This document shows positions 1 through 12,837 of a DNA stretch of 64,000 nt, piece after piece. This stretch comes from Trichoplax adhaerens. Lineage: Eukaryota > Placozoa > Uniplacotomia > Trichoplacea > Trichoplacidae. The notes below the pieces were generated by a model. It saw only the letters and a program-made list of their open reading frames with translations. It was not told the DNA's origin and did no database searches. Numbering within the stretch: the stretch's first letter is position 1; each line of letters opens with the position of its first letter. The position numbers and the translations under genes are program-made. Location of the stretch: assembly GCF_000150275.1 (NCBI RefSeq), contig NW_002060946.1, positions 6,404,667-6,468,666 of the forward strand. Reading direction: 5' to 3'.

Positions 1-397
1 CAATTTCATTTTCATGCCATGAAAGATTTTTCTAGCTACATTTTAGCAGTCACTTATAGCGCTTACAATAATTTATAATTCATTGAAGAAAAGGATCATG
101 GCTCTCTCGTAAATATGAAAATCTGTTTCTTTATTTCAATTTTTATACCATAAAAGATTTTACTAGTAAGAGTTCGCGTCACTTAGAGAGCTTGTAGTGT
201 ATGACAATAAACGCCTAATCCAATATCAAATTTCTGTTTGATAAACAAAGTATGGATATGACTGTATGAAAATAGTGTGAAAGTTTTTATATGCGTATAC
301 TCACGTAAAGTCTTAGTTATCATTTATAGTCTTTGGAGCCACCTGCAACAATATGGGAAATTTTATTGTAATGATTCCATTATACAGCAAAGATAAT

Positions 398-615
398 ACA
401 TATTTGATAAATGAAGAGGACCAATTCTTCATATTATTTTGTTTACTGTGCATCTTTTACATTCCAGGTCTAAGCCATCACTTATACCAAATAGTTGTTA
501 GCAATACATATCTAATATTTAAAGAGAACCAGTTCCTTATTCTATTTTATTACTGTGCACCTTTTACATTCAAGGTCTAAGCCATCAATTATGCCAATTC
601 GTAGTTAGCTCTACT
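398..615. repeat. Two-copy diverged direct repeat of about 115 bp
   Basis: The stretch from about 398 to 510 is repeated from about 513 to 615. Both copies hold an AATACATATnT start, an AGAG(G/A)ACCA(A/G)TTC block, then TTTACTGTGCA or TTACTGTGCA, CTTTTACATTC, GGTCTAAGCCATCA and a final TAGTTAGC-like end. A 75-residue open frame at 353-580 lies across both copies and is explained by the duplication. No function is seen. Confidence 0.7.
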
Positions 616-3600
616 AATACAGTGTCATGGGGCTTTTATTTTGCCATGAAGTTCTGTAGCGCATTAAGCCCTTAATAATACAGACAATTTAATTCTCTAC
701 TTTACCTGATTTTATATCGTGAAAGATTTTCCATTCGTGACTTTACTACGGTATCTATCATGTAAACAATATCCTAACCGCACCAAAAATATTAATAACC
801 GATAACTTATACGACACAAATTAAAAATTGTTTTCCAAAATCAGCCTTGAAGGCAACTATGCAAACAGTATAAAAACAAAACGGAATGATTTAACACATA
901 AGAGTCAAATAAATCATTATCATGCCGTCATATCCGCATCAACGAGGTTAATCAATACAGTAACTATCTTTAGTTCAGACAGCCATTGAAAGAATGCAGT
1001 TCCAGAAGCAGATAACAGGCTTGAACGAGTAATATTTTTGTATTCTAAGATTGTTAGAAGTAATCCATAATATTAAGGGCGTTTTAAAGACGATGGAAGG
1101 CTTGAATAAAACGTTATATTGATTTCAGAACTTTACGAAGTATTTGGAATCATTTTTGATGGTTAGATCGTTTTAGGATTTATAATAGAACAGAAAAAGT
1201 TAGAAGTATTTAATTTTGTTAATATGGCCTTGACAATCTTGATATCCTAATTGAGCTAGCCTTGATGGAATGGATTAGTAATCAAATCAAATAAGTTCCA
1301 TGTACAGTAAATCAAGTTCAACATACTATACTAATGTGGTGCAATAATGCAATAGTCGGTAAAAAAACATCCTGTCCTTCATTACGCAATTAATATAATT
1401 TTAACTGTATGGTGGAATTACGTATTAATCCATACTACAATATGTTTAGCAGATTTCGTATGGGCTTTACAATGTAGTAGATTGTTAATGGATAGAGCAT
1501 TTATTTTCATAGAGGAAGGAGATAAAGTTGCTGTAGTAATTTATTGATTCTTTTCGTGATCTTGTATTCTTATCATTGTCTTACTTATGGAATGTTAGAG
1601 TTGTCCAATTTAAATTACTGCAAGGTAATAATAGGTCAAAGGGAACCTCTGATCAATTATTTAATTCTATTCAGTCATAAAGAATCTAGTCTGTCAAGCC
1701 ATTCAGTAGCTTGATCTTGATTCTAATATATTTCTACTATTATATGGCGCATAAATACATTCATTTAGCGAGAATTTAGATATTCTTCCTCGCATGATAT
1801 ATTGACAACGTAATCGAACTGAATCAAAATAACAATGCAATGATAAAGATTCAATTTTAGTCGATTAAATTACGAAAAATAATTTACAGACCGTTGTTAT
1901 GAAGAGCTCAATGCTGTATAGGTGTTATCAAGAGAGCTCTAAATCATTGATTACCCTTACCAATAATAACAGCTTCAATTCTAGCAGATCAAATATCAAG
2001 AGATGATCGATAGGGGACATGTTTCAAGAGGTTTCATGTTTGTATGATGTTATTTGAACGCTATGGTTTAATGGAACAACTTTCGTTTTTGTTAATCAAA
2101 TTGTAAATAAGAAGATGGGGAATTGCTTTTTAAATGACTGCTATTTTCACTTATTTCGAGTGCTTTAACATGCTTTCTGATATTTAAATTTTTCAGCAGC
2201 TACTGATGAATTTCTAATTAAACATCTAACATAATCATATTGGGATAACAATTCCAAGTGTAGCAATAGCGTGATGAGATTATAGAATTTTAATGATTAA
2301 CTTGATCAACATTCCATTGTAACTAAGTCTATCAATTTAGTAGCAAGATTGTCTAAAATTGATAGCTTGCCAGAGACGATGTACAGTGTATTCCATCCTA
2401 TGGTCAATAAATAAGAATTTGAATGATGATTAAATACAATTGGCCTTTATTTTATGTAAGCAAGAGATGAGTCTGTTTCTAAAATTACTTAAGATAGCAC
2501 ATTACAGAGAGAAATTTTAAACCATTGTTAGAATAAATCGCCATTAATTTTTAATCAGCCGTAAGTTGTTGTTGTAGAGAAAATGCAGCAGAAAAGGCAA
2601 TGAATTCAATTGCTACTATAGTTTGCATTCACATTATATAAGGATATTTTATTTGTGTATGACATTCTGTTAACTTTTCAATTTGAAGAGTTCAAACCCC
2701 TCAGTTCCTGTAAAAATGACCGATATTTCAGCATCTATGATCATGAACGTTTCGTTACGTCTGCTAGCAATAGCGTCGGTCGATCCAGCTCGAAAAAAAA
2801 GCGTTTAACTTTTGCAGGAATAACTAATAGGGAATAGTGAGTGAATGCGAGCTAAATAGCCTTGGAAAATTTTCGACTTGAGATACGTCTAATGGATTCA
2901 CTCTAGAATTGAATTTCTCAAAATAATGAAAAATTTAAGACTAGTAACATTTCAGTGCCAATTTTACTTGATTTTAAGAGAGTTTGAATCCTTCGATCTG
3001 CATTATATGAATTTTAAGTTATTAACGTTAAAAAAATATTTAGGCAAGCTGGTAATTCTATTATTACCCATTAATTCACTAACGTTGCAGAGTAGCAAGC
3101 AGATATTGTTGAGCAGATAGGCCTACAATAGCAAGAATCCTACCTGACTTTATATAGCGACAAGTGTCGATTGGGTAGCTATCTTCCTCATACTTTATCG
3201 ATATTTTCATTAATGTAACTTAAATTTTGAAAAGAAACTAGAATTAATCAACTATGCAGCTATTATGACATGGTTATTGAAAATAAGCGAATGGATAATA
3301 AGGATAATATCTATTCAATAACCTAGTTTATTTAACCAAATGCGCTAATGTTAAATGAACAAAGGTCCACTTTAAATCACAGTATCAAGGCGTTCTCTTA
3401 CAGACTTGCAAAATAATTCATTTTTTGATTAAATTGGAACGAATAAATTGACTCTATTTCAATCTATCCATTTTCATCGCTACGAACTATCAATTCACTT
3501 GAAGCATTTAGACTAAAATGATTATGAAAGGATTATAGTCAATGTTATTTACTTCTTTATTATTTCTTTCAGGACAACGTAAGTTCAATAAGGCCAAGAC

Positions 3601-3978
3601 TGATTAACTCCATTTGTAGGATGAAATTTTTCTTCAGATAATTTTATCAGAATTGAAGCAATTCTCTTCAATTAGAATTGATAAAAAAATCGGTCGAATA
3701 ACGCGATAGTGAGATACTTTTTTCATCGCCATTGGATAAAGGATCAAACACTTACTGCACGAGCAGAATTGAATATTACGTATTTGCTATTATAATTATC
3801 ATCGTTTACTCAAATTTATTCGTTTTGGTCATTTCCAATTAAAGCAGTGATTGCAATCGTATCCACCTAATCGAGGGTGATACTACTAATCCAAACCCTA
3901 TTTGGCATTCAAGGATTGAAAAAATTCCAGAAACAAAATTGCTTTCGACAATTCTGTAAAACTTGAAATTACTGTAAT

Positions 3979-4484
3979 AGCATAAAAAGGATTTGTAAAG
4001 CTAAATTTACACAATTGCAAATCTCATTTAAACTTGTTCGTTGAAAGATTAAGATATCTATAAATCGAGTTTGTTGAAGGATTAAGATATCAAGAAATCG
4101 AGCCTCAAGACTGAAATTACTCAAGATATAGTTACTACCGTTTAGATCAGCTCCGGCCGCATACAGAAATTTCTTCTACGATAAATACTTGGAAATTATT
4201 CTGCATAAAAAGGCTTAATAAAACTAGACTTACATCATTGCTCATTTCATTTAAACTAGCTTGTTGAAGGATTTAAGACATCAAGAATTTGAGTTTCAAG
4301 ACTTGAAACTACTCTACATAAATAAGGCTCTGTAAAACTAAATTTACATCATTGCTCGTATCATTTAAACTCGTTTATTGAAGGGTTTAAGACATCAAGA
4401 ACTTGACCTTCAAGACTAAAATTACGCAAGATAATTATCATTTGGATCAGCTCCGGTCGTAAACAGAAATTTTCTTCTACGCCA
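3979..4484. repeat. Degenerate tandem repeat upstream of the first GPCR gene
   Basis: About three diverged units. Each has CATAAA(A)AGG, a TTTACA-CATTGC-like stretch, CATTTAAACT, TTGAAGG, ATTAAGA(C/T)ATCAAGAA and a CAAGACT-GAAATTACTC segment. The first and third units also share GATCAGCTCCGG(C/T)CG and ACAGAAATTT-CTTCTACG; the middle unit lacks that part. The block ends about 130 bp before the receptor start codon, so it may contain promoter or 5'-UTR sequence, but nothing in it proves that. Confidence 0.75.
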
Positions 4485-4611
4485 ATTGGTTTTCATCCAT
4501 TACTAATATCAATCAGCATTCATTAAATGATTCTATAAAAGACATTAACAATTTGCCATACACTTTTAGAGCTATCGTCTACTGTTTCCACTACTGTTTC
4601 TACACTGTGCT

Positions 4612-5670
4612 ATGGATGTCTTACAAGAAAATGATTCCATCGAAGCTAACGCAACGTATGAATATGATCCAACTATTAACATTGTTTATGCCATTATTGG
4701 TAGTACAGCGATCATCGGTAATATTTGGGTTATTGCATTAAATGTTATCCACCGCGCAATGTTGTATCAAGCACCGAATAAATTTGTTGTCAGCTTAGCT
4801 GCTTCGGACGCTATCAGTGGTTTATTAATATTTATCATGCCAGGCTATATCTTTCCTGTTGATAGTTATCCATATCCGAACGGTGTTTACTTAGGATCAA
4901 TATTCTGTAGTTTAATTGATTCTAATGCTTTATTTTTTGCCTCTGGATTTATCTCGGTCTATACTATTGCTATTATAAGTATGGAAAGATGGTGTGCAGT
5001 TTCTCGCCCATTTCTTTATAAGCGATTATTCACGCAAAATCGAACCCGTTTAATTATTATTTGCATATGGATATTTGTGCCAATTTCAGTTGTCGATGGT
5101 GTTTTACAGAAAAAATTCGATGCAAGATTATTTCCTCCATGTCAGTGGTTTAGTCTATTTCGGGGTGATATTGTTTCAGCTAATTTGGTTTTTATGGTAT
5201 TAGAATCTATTCGTGTCTTTCTTCCAGCACTTGTTACTATCATTAGCTTTGCTGATGTAGTTCGACGAATGTCGAAAAAGAGCGATGTGAAATTAAATTG
5301 CAGTAGCGCTAAACGTGTTAAGGTTCGACGGCGATTTACAATTATGTTAGGTATTGCTGCTGTGGCATTAATTATATGTTGGTTGCCTAACGAAATTTAT
5401 TTTTCCTTAGTCCAATTGCGTCTTGCTTTTTATGAACCAATAGTTCATTCCATTACCAAAACCTTAATTGTGACAAATTGCTGTGTTAATCCGATCATTT
5501 ATGCGGCCACGAATGTAACTTACCGTCGTGGCATGATCCAATTAATTAGGCAAATAAGTCGCTGCATAACGGGTAAAAAGACACCAATAGCACCAATCAA
5601 TTCGATCAGGCCTAGCAGAAGTCCTACCAATCTAACCAATGCTAGTGCGTATGATTTAACTAGCCTTTAA
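4612..5670 (+). CDS. Rhodopsin-like (class A) G protein-coupled receptor, copy 1
   Basis: Single-exon, 352-residue seven-transmembrane receptor of the plasma membrane, expected to activate a heterotrimeric G protein; the ligand is unknown. The extracellular N-terminus has glycosylation sequons at about N7 (NDS) and N13 (NAT). Class A landmarks are in order: GN at 36-37 (TM1), LAASD with D66 (TM2), a TM3 cysteine at 99, ERW at 125-127 instead of DRY, a loop-2 cysteine at 177 as disulphide partner, CWLP at 256-259 (TM6) and NPIIY at 293-297 (TM7). A basic third loop ends in RRRF. The start is chosen because the same frame and N-terminus occur in copy 2 at 12838. A 62-residue frame beginning at 4553 overlaps in another frame and is not a gene. 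The closest named family cannot be decided by eye. Confidence 0.95.
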   Translation: MDVLQENDSIEANATYEYDPTINIVYAIIGSTAIIGNIWVIALNVIHRAMLYQAPNKFVVSLAASDAISGLLIFIMPGYIFPVDSYPYPNGVYLGSIFCSLIDSNALFFASGFISVYTIAIISMERWCAVSRPFLYKRLFTQNRTRLIIICIWIFVPISVVDGVLQKKFDARLFPPCQWFSLFRGDIVSANLVFMVLESIRVFLPALVTIISFADVVRRMSKKSDVKLNCSSAKRVKVRRRFTIMLGIAAVALIICWLPNEIYFSLVQLRLAFYEPIVHSITKTLIVTNCCVNPIIYAATNVTYRRGMIQLIRQISRCITGKKTPIAPINSIRPSRSPTNLTNASAYDLTSL

Positions 5671-8600
5671 ATATGGACATTTATTCACTTATTAGCTTAG
5701 CAATGATGAATAACTTGTATTCGAATTCAACTCTGACTGCTAATATCCGTACGATATTTAGCCCATCAGTTTAATTTACACTTTATATAATTTCTTCCGT
5801 TTATTAATTTTATCCTTTCTCCGCTTAAAATACATACTCAAGCTAAACGGAATTTACAGTTAATGTTATTCTAAACATGCAGAACTTTCTTTCATAGATT
5901 GATGAAACACTATTCTAATCATTCCATGAACGTGATTTAATTCAATTAAAAATCCATTGATATGTTTATCAATTCTAAATAATATTTCTAATTACGTTTT
6001 ATTTCAGTTTTACCTTAGTGTCATAAGTTAACAGATTAACAGCATATTATTCATGCTTAAATTGAGTTTAGCAACATTTAATTATTATATATTACCTTCC
6101 TCCATAAGCAAGCGTGCGAAACAAAAGTTAAATTCACCATATGATTGGAGACTGAAGGTTTTAGTTATCCACTCTTTCTCAATATCTTGCCTTACATAGC
6201 TATTTTCCCTGATTTCACAAGCTAAAGACCAATTCTGAAGAGGGATTTGTTGACTATATTGGAATTATTACGGCCTTGATAGGAACCGAACATTGCAAAG
6301 GAGAGCGTTGTATCAACTCTGGCACAGGCAGTAGAGATGATGCAACAACTCGATACGATTTTACCTAATAGCATAAACTCTATCTTGGTTTTATTTATTT
6401 ATTACCGGTCATTATAATTATCCAAAATACTCGTAGTTGGAGGCATATTAATTAGAAACTGAACACTGCTTCCAATACTATATGTACCAGTATGGTGCTC
6501 TATTGATAAATTTAAAAATGATCTCAATCGGTAAAATGATTTTAATCTATCCAGCGGTCGTGTACTGATGTTTTATCTATTAATATCTTAAAAGCGATTC
6601 CCTTTGTTTTTATACCTGATAGCAGTTATCCATGATATTACCGGTGATAAGATTATACCAATTTAACTACGCTTGTTATGTTATGTAGTATGGACGTAAC
6701 TTGTAATTGCTATTTACAATATAGACAGTTTTTAACAGATGATAAGATCACGTTTATAATTCACTTCTAGCAATTGCAGCATGAAATAACATTTATGATG
6801 TTGATTTATTTTTCCGTCTTATTCCGAGAATTCATGATAGCTTTAAAGGAGCTTGTCATTTTTAGATTTACCGATGAATTAAATTGTATTATCAGAGAGG
6901 TTAAGATTTTTATATCCTATTCAATGTTTAGTGGATTATAACCTTTTACAATTTTTGCTGCGGCAAATTAGCAATTTATAGAGCACCCGATAATTGATAT
7001 AATCTATTCTACAATTATAAATTGACTGTTGGATAGAATTTGATATTGCGCGTATGCCAATTAATAAAAGAAACAGTAAAACTTGATATCGAAAGTTGGC
7101 GATTTTATTGCTGTCTTAAAACTTGAAATAGATAATGCACCTAAGATAAGGCTATGTCGCGTATCAACTCCAGACTATATCCCTCAAAAGTATACCCTTG
7201 ATATAATTTACTGTAGGCTGGAGAATAGTCTGGACTGTTATAGCGGACTACTTGATGTTGTAACTCACCTATATTCAAGCATAAATCTACAAGCTTTAAT
7301 CATCATAACTTTAAGTACATTACATAACTCTTCCAATAGTGCTTTGCTAGTCCTTTCCGACAAAGCTTTTTAGGGCTACTAGATATTATAGTTCGCTTTA
7401 TATACTTTAAACCTTAGTCAAATGATGATCTTGGAAGAAGAATGGAGATATGCTTAGTAGTAGCTTTAAGCATCAAGGGCATTCGATTTAGTGGATGTAT
7501 AGCGTTAATATTATGACGGAAGCTGACTAAGAAACGGCTAGAGGGTATTTTAGATCAGAGGTCCTTAATAAAACATCAAGAATTAGATTGCAATTAGATA
7601 TTGTAGTTCCCTTTAGTTAAAGGTGTAAATCTCAGTCAATTCTAAATATACGTAAGAAAAAATTTACTTATATAGTCAGTTTATACCATAGAGTCTAATT
7701 TAAGTTGGAAGGTTATCATGCAACTATTCTTATTAGTGCATGAATCAACAATACTGACCTTAAAAGCTTGTTAAATGAGCACATTATCGTAAACCGTCAG
7801 TAAAGCGACGGGAGTTTGCACTAGTAACTATAAAAATAAAGAATTTTCGCAGTATATTTATTAATCAATAAATATTGGTTCGTGGGCTTTTATTTAGCGA
7901 CATGTATGTACACTATCTGTTTATTTAAGAATTCTGATGGAGAAGGCTAGAGAAGGCATAAAGCAACTACAATAGATTAGAGTACTATATCTGCTAAAAC
8001 TGCCTGGATCAATAACTGCTGGGAAAATTCAAGATAAACGACATCCTCATATTGCAAATAAGTATGCTAGTTCCCTAATCAATTCTTAATATTGAAAATC
8101 AATCGTTTTTGAATGTAAATGGCAACTATTGTCGGAATAAAGGGCGACAAATATCTCTCTGAATTGAAAAAATTGTCGGCATTCTTAAATTGATTTTGTA
8201 GTATTATACTCTTGGTAAACGATGATTATTTTCGCTCTAGTATAATTTCATTTACACAATGACTATAATTATTAATAGCTATGGCATCGTTGATGAAGAA
8301 AAATCATTCCAAGGATGAACTGGCAAAAGAAGATGTCATAAAATGAGGGTAAAGTCAAATTAATATTAGTTCTTTTGCGACAGATACAACCATGCTGTTA
8401 TTCTAGATAATTAAAAGAATTTCCATACATTGCACTGCCTTGAAGGATTATTAGTACATAATTAAAAAAATTTTCTTTAGCATTATTGTACTCATCCTAA
8501 TAACAAATGGTGAATCAGGCTTTATTTACAGACTAGGTAATCATAACTACTATAGTCACATTTAGATTCTTATGCTGTCATCTTAACGGAAGTAAAGATT

Positions 8601-11600
8601 ATTGTCGATGGACAAAATGATTACTGTACTTTTGTTCACATGGTAATATGATTATAGAATTTTGTTAAAAGGAACGAGTTAATTTTAGGAGACGTTGAGA
8701 ATTAGCATAAGATATTGAAACAAATATAAGCGTCCTTGGTTACTTTTTATTAGCGGCCTGCTAGCTAAATAAAGTCGCAGACAGAAAATTACTTTCGATA
8801 TTTAGATTTGCCTGCAGGCATTTCACCTAAACGGGAGAAAGGAATTCTAGACTTGTTTTTTTAATATTATGAAAAAGTCAATCTACAGTCTGCTGTTCCA
8901 TCATGATCTTGATTTATAAAATTAATGCAATACAATAGGGTATTAATAAGTAATGAGAAAAGGAAAGATACTTGATAGGAAAACAAGAAAAATAAATTCT
9001 TCGGTTTATCTTCGGCAAGAGATTCCTTCGGATAACACTACAGGATGTTAGAATCTTAGAATATTGCTAGAATCAATTTATCTTTATGTTTTCTGTCTTT
9101 GTTGAAATAACGATAATACAAGATTTGTTTATTTAAGGAAAATAGATGAAATTGCCTCAATAATGCTGGTAAATTCTCGACTTTATAAAAACATGGAATA
9201 TACTTGCATAAGATATTGTTAAAGCCCGAAATGCTCCTATCATGCATATGTGTAACATAATATCAATAAAATTGAAATACAGCAACACTCTCCAATTTAC
9301 TTCCTCTTTAAATGTGGAATATTCCGTAGCAAATGATGATTTATTAAGTATTGAAAATGAAATATACCGTCTATTGGCAATTAATAAGAAATAATGTCTA
9401 TGACTAATTTTCTTTGAAGTTTATTGTGATCCCTAAAATAGGACTGTTTATATGATATAAACTAAGGGACTTAAGGATTTGCTAGAGGCATTTCTCTAGA
9501 AATTCACACATGTTAAAACTTATGTATTAGCCCATTTTTGCTATATTAATAATATATCGGCCTACACGACATTATCCTATCATGGCATCGATTTTTAAAT
9601 CGATAATGTATAGAAGTGTGAGTGTATGTCAATAATACCCACGCAGAAAATGAGTTTAATGATCAAGAATAAGAAAAATAATGTTTATCTACCGCCTACA
9701 TTGTCCAAAAAGTAACAGAAACAGAATAAGATTTGTGCAACTTTATAAGAAATGTTGAAGGGAAGAACTGGAAAAATTGTAATACAAAATTTGGGGCTCT
9801 ATTTTAGCAGCTTCACTAAAATTTTATAGCAGTAAGAGTGGCCCTTTTGATTTAATTTTTATGAATTTTTAAGATAATTGAGAGTGAGATATTCTATACT
9901 AGTATTAGGCTTATTCAGAAGAAAAGGACGATGAGGCAAATTCAAACAATATCCACCGGATCTTGAAGATGATTATATCAAAGCTTTACGGGAAGATTAC
10001 GAATCTATAAACATGCCGGAACTGCAAACCATTAATTAGGTATGCGAATCATTGGATGATTTAATAGGACTTTCTCATTCTCTATCTTCATTTTTAAATA
10101 ATGAAATAACATAAATAGATATATCTCTATTGTAACAGATTAGATATCTATTCTTTACCATAAAAAAGATTGCCAAATCAAATATTAAGAAACTTGGGTC
10201 TTACTAATAAAATATAATTCAATTAGATGACGTTTGCCACTGGCTCTCTGTTTGAGATTTTTCAAAGGTTTGATTTATTCATAAGACAGAGTATATTCTA
10301 TGGTAATAAAAAAATAGAATGATTTACAATACTCAATTGTAGCCTATTTTATAGGCTAATTTAATTATCTAACAAAGCTATTTATAAATGATGAAAGTAA
10401 TAGCAAGACCTATTGTAAAAGATACGCCTATCGTCTACTTACAATTATCTCTATTCATATCTTGATCAAATAAGATAATTTATTTTATTTTTGACATACG
10501 AAAAGAATATGATCTATATCAATTACTTGACATTAATAGATAAAATAGATCACGCTTTCATTGAAATGATTAAAACCAGGTAAAAGATAGAATCTACTTG
10601 ATTTTTTTGTATTACTCTCCAGGTGAAAGGAAGTAAGTCACAGCAAGACCGATTAACAACTCCATTCGTTGGATCCATTTTTTCTCGCCATTTTTATCAC
10701 AACCGCAGCAACCTTTGCAATTATAATTAATCATCTCATAATTTATTAACGTAGAAATTAGAAGAAATTATTAGCTTGAATATTTCTTATAAAACTCTTA
10801 CGATTTACGAATTTTTAATCGGATTGAATCGATTTGGCAAATTCGTTACGACGTTCAAAGCATTGGTAAAATAAAAAGGCCAAAAGACCAAGCTTATGAA
10901 AGATTAAGAGAAGGAAATTAGTAAAATTTTTCGATGAAATTACGTTATGCAATCTTAATGTTAATAAACTTAAGTTATTTGTTGACTTTCATCGCTTGTT
11001 AAGGCTGGCTTTTAAATCTAAACAAATAACTGGATATTGCTGCTGTTCATAAGGACTTTTATATTCGGCGTCTTCCAGTTGAATTCTTAGAGTGGTAAAT
11101 TTGCACAAATATAAGAGCGGAGCGACAAATTACTCGCTAAGATTTTATATATATTGGAAATATAATCTAGCTACAACTGTTAAAATCGAAGTAAAACCAA
11201 GATATTGAAGAATCAAAAAATTGTTTTGGGTTAGCTTATCTTGTAAGACGCAGTATCTTCTTAATTAATCAAATATTTGGATTACTTGCATTGATAATCA
11301 TTTTCAATTACAAACGAGTACTTGTTCAAGGCTTGCCCAGGAATCTTTTTTCGCTTGCACGGGCTGATTATAGTAAGTAATTTTGTCAACAAGGAATTTC
11401 AATTTCTATCGAGTTTTCAAGGTTGAAATCAGTCGTATTCAATGAAAACTTTTCTTCTCATTTTGATGCTAATGAAAATACACAGCCACGCTAACGTTCA
11501 GTTTTGACATTTTAACTAATGATTTTGGAAAGAAAGGTTTAGATCAGTTATAACAGGTATTCTCACTTCAAGATTAACTATATACGGCCATTATTTCACA

Positions 11601-12837
11601 ATCATCTAACTCTATAGAGCTCTATAAAATCACAGCTGTGGTCGCTATCAAAAAGTTGTTTCAACTTTTATATCCCGTTTACTTTAGGAATATTGGAAAA
11701 GAAATTTGGTTAAGTCATTGTAGACAGACAGAAACAAACTTTAGCATTATCTAAGCCTAGATTTGCATCTTGTTTGACAATGATTTTGAAGAGACTTGGT
11801 AAATAAGAATTTAAATTTTATTCGATATTCGATATCCCAGCTAAAGCTTATTTCCTTATGTCCATTCGATCTTCAAGAAAACTTAATAGTACTACTGGCA
11901 TTCATTCACTTCTGACACATTTGATAATTTTTTCAGAAAAACGTGAGCTAGCCTTGTATTTCAATTTTAGGATAAATCTTACCGGCACTCATCTTCATGA
12001 TCAAAATCATTCCAGTCTACATGTATTAAATAACCCTGATTGATCCTAAAGATAGCTTATTTCAATTGCGGAATGAAATTTACTCAGTAATTCCTCAGGA
12101 TCAAAATCAAACCAAGCAGCATATAATAAATAAATCTGATTGATTTTAAAGGAAGTTCACTTCAGTTTTGGGATGAATTATACTCAGTAATTCTTCGAGA
12201 TCAAAATCCACCGAAGGTACAATAATATATAAATAAATCTGATCGATTAGTTGTCCTTCAGGATCAATATCAGCCAAAACTATATATAATAAATGAATAA
12301 AATCTAATCAATAGTAAAGAAACGTTAATTTCAATTTTGGGATATATCTATAAGCGAAAATTGATTCATCAGTTTCATATAGAAAGACAGAACTTTGGTC
12401 TTATCCAAGCTTGATCTTTCATTGAAAATTTTTATTTGTTGATTAAGCGGTTTCTACAATAGGGAAATTTAATTTTAAAGTCAAACTCATTCAACCAAAC
12501 CTTTACTGTTCATCTTGGTCAAAAAGAGAATTGATAGCTACACTGATTTCTACTCACTTTTGAAACTTTAAAAGAAAATTGTTATAAAGAAAGATTTAAG
12601 TAATAGCCTGTAATTCTCCTTTCAAGATCAAATAGACACGGTCATAATTGAGAATAATCGAAAGCTAACTTATAATAGCCCTGATTAAATATAAAGAAGG
12701 TACGTTAAATTCTGTTTCCCATTTAATTATTCGATACGAGAATCGACTCATTAATTTCATACAGAAAGAAAGGCCATTGCTTATTTCCATTTCAAAACCT
12801 TTTCCAATAAGTTAGTATTTTCTTTCTATTAGCCATT
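5671..12837. other. 7.2-kb spacer between the two GPCR genes
   Basis: No gene could be recognised. Open frames of 96 residues (7083-7373, +), 63 (9056-9247, -) and 61 (11858-12043, +) have no recognisable family, no clear splice context and AT-rich composition. I looked for a decayed third receptor copy (LAxxD, CWLP and NPxxY signatures) and did not see one. The last 1.4 kb is made of degenerate repeats, and a block at about 10610-10690 resembles one upstream of the first receptor. Confidence 0.55.
11521..12760. repeat. Degenerate repeat region upstream of the second GPCR gene
   Basis: Several repeat families are interleaved. At about 11985-12350 a unit of roughly 100 bp recurs three to four times, marked by GATCAAAATC, A(C/G)-ATAATAAATAAAT-CTGATTGAT, TTTCA(A/G)TTTTGGGAT and TACTCAGTAATTC. 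A longer block with AAAGAAAG(G/A)TTTA, GTAAT-or-CAGGTATTCTC and TTCAAGAT is found near 11529-11575 and again near 12580-12635. Sequences like TTTCATA(T/C)AGAAAGA occur near 12376 and 12757. The block ends about 80 bp before the receptor start. The arrangement parallels, but does not copy, the repeats before the first receptor. Confidence 0.65.

Larger units (their letters stand above)
1..4611. other. Gene-poor upstream region
   Basis: No exon chain or known protein family could be recognised here on either strand. The longest open frames (75 residues at 353-580, 60 at 2655-2837, 64 at 2926-3120) are short, have no similarity I recognise, and are of the kind expected by chance in AT-rich DNA. 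The region holds diverged direct repeats near its left end, a block at about 3568-3640 that resembles a block upstream of the second receptor gene, and a degenerate repeat cluster at 3979-4484, all listed separately. Confidence 0.6.

Noticed and set aside
7083-7373. 96-residue open frame between the receptors
   Set aside because: No recognisable family, and composition typical of chance translation.
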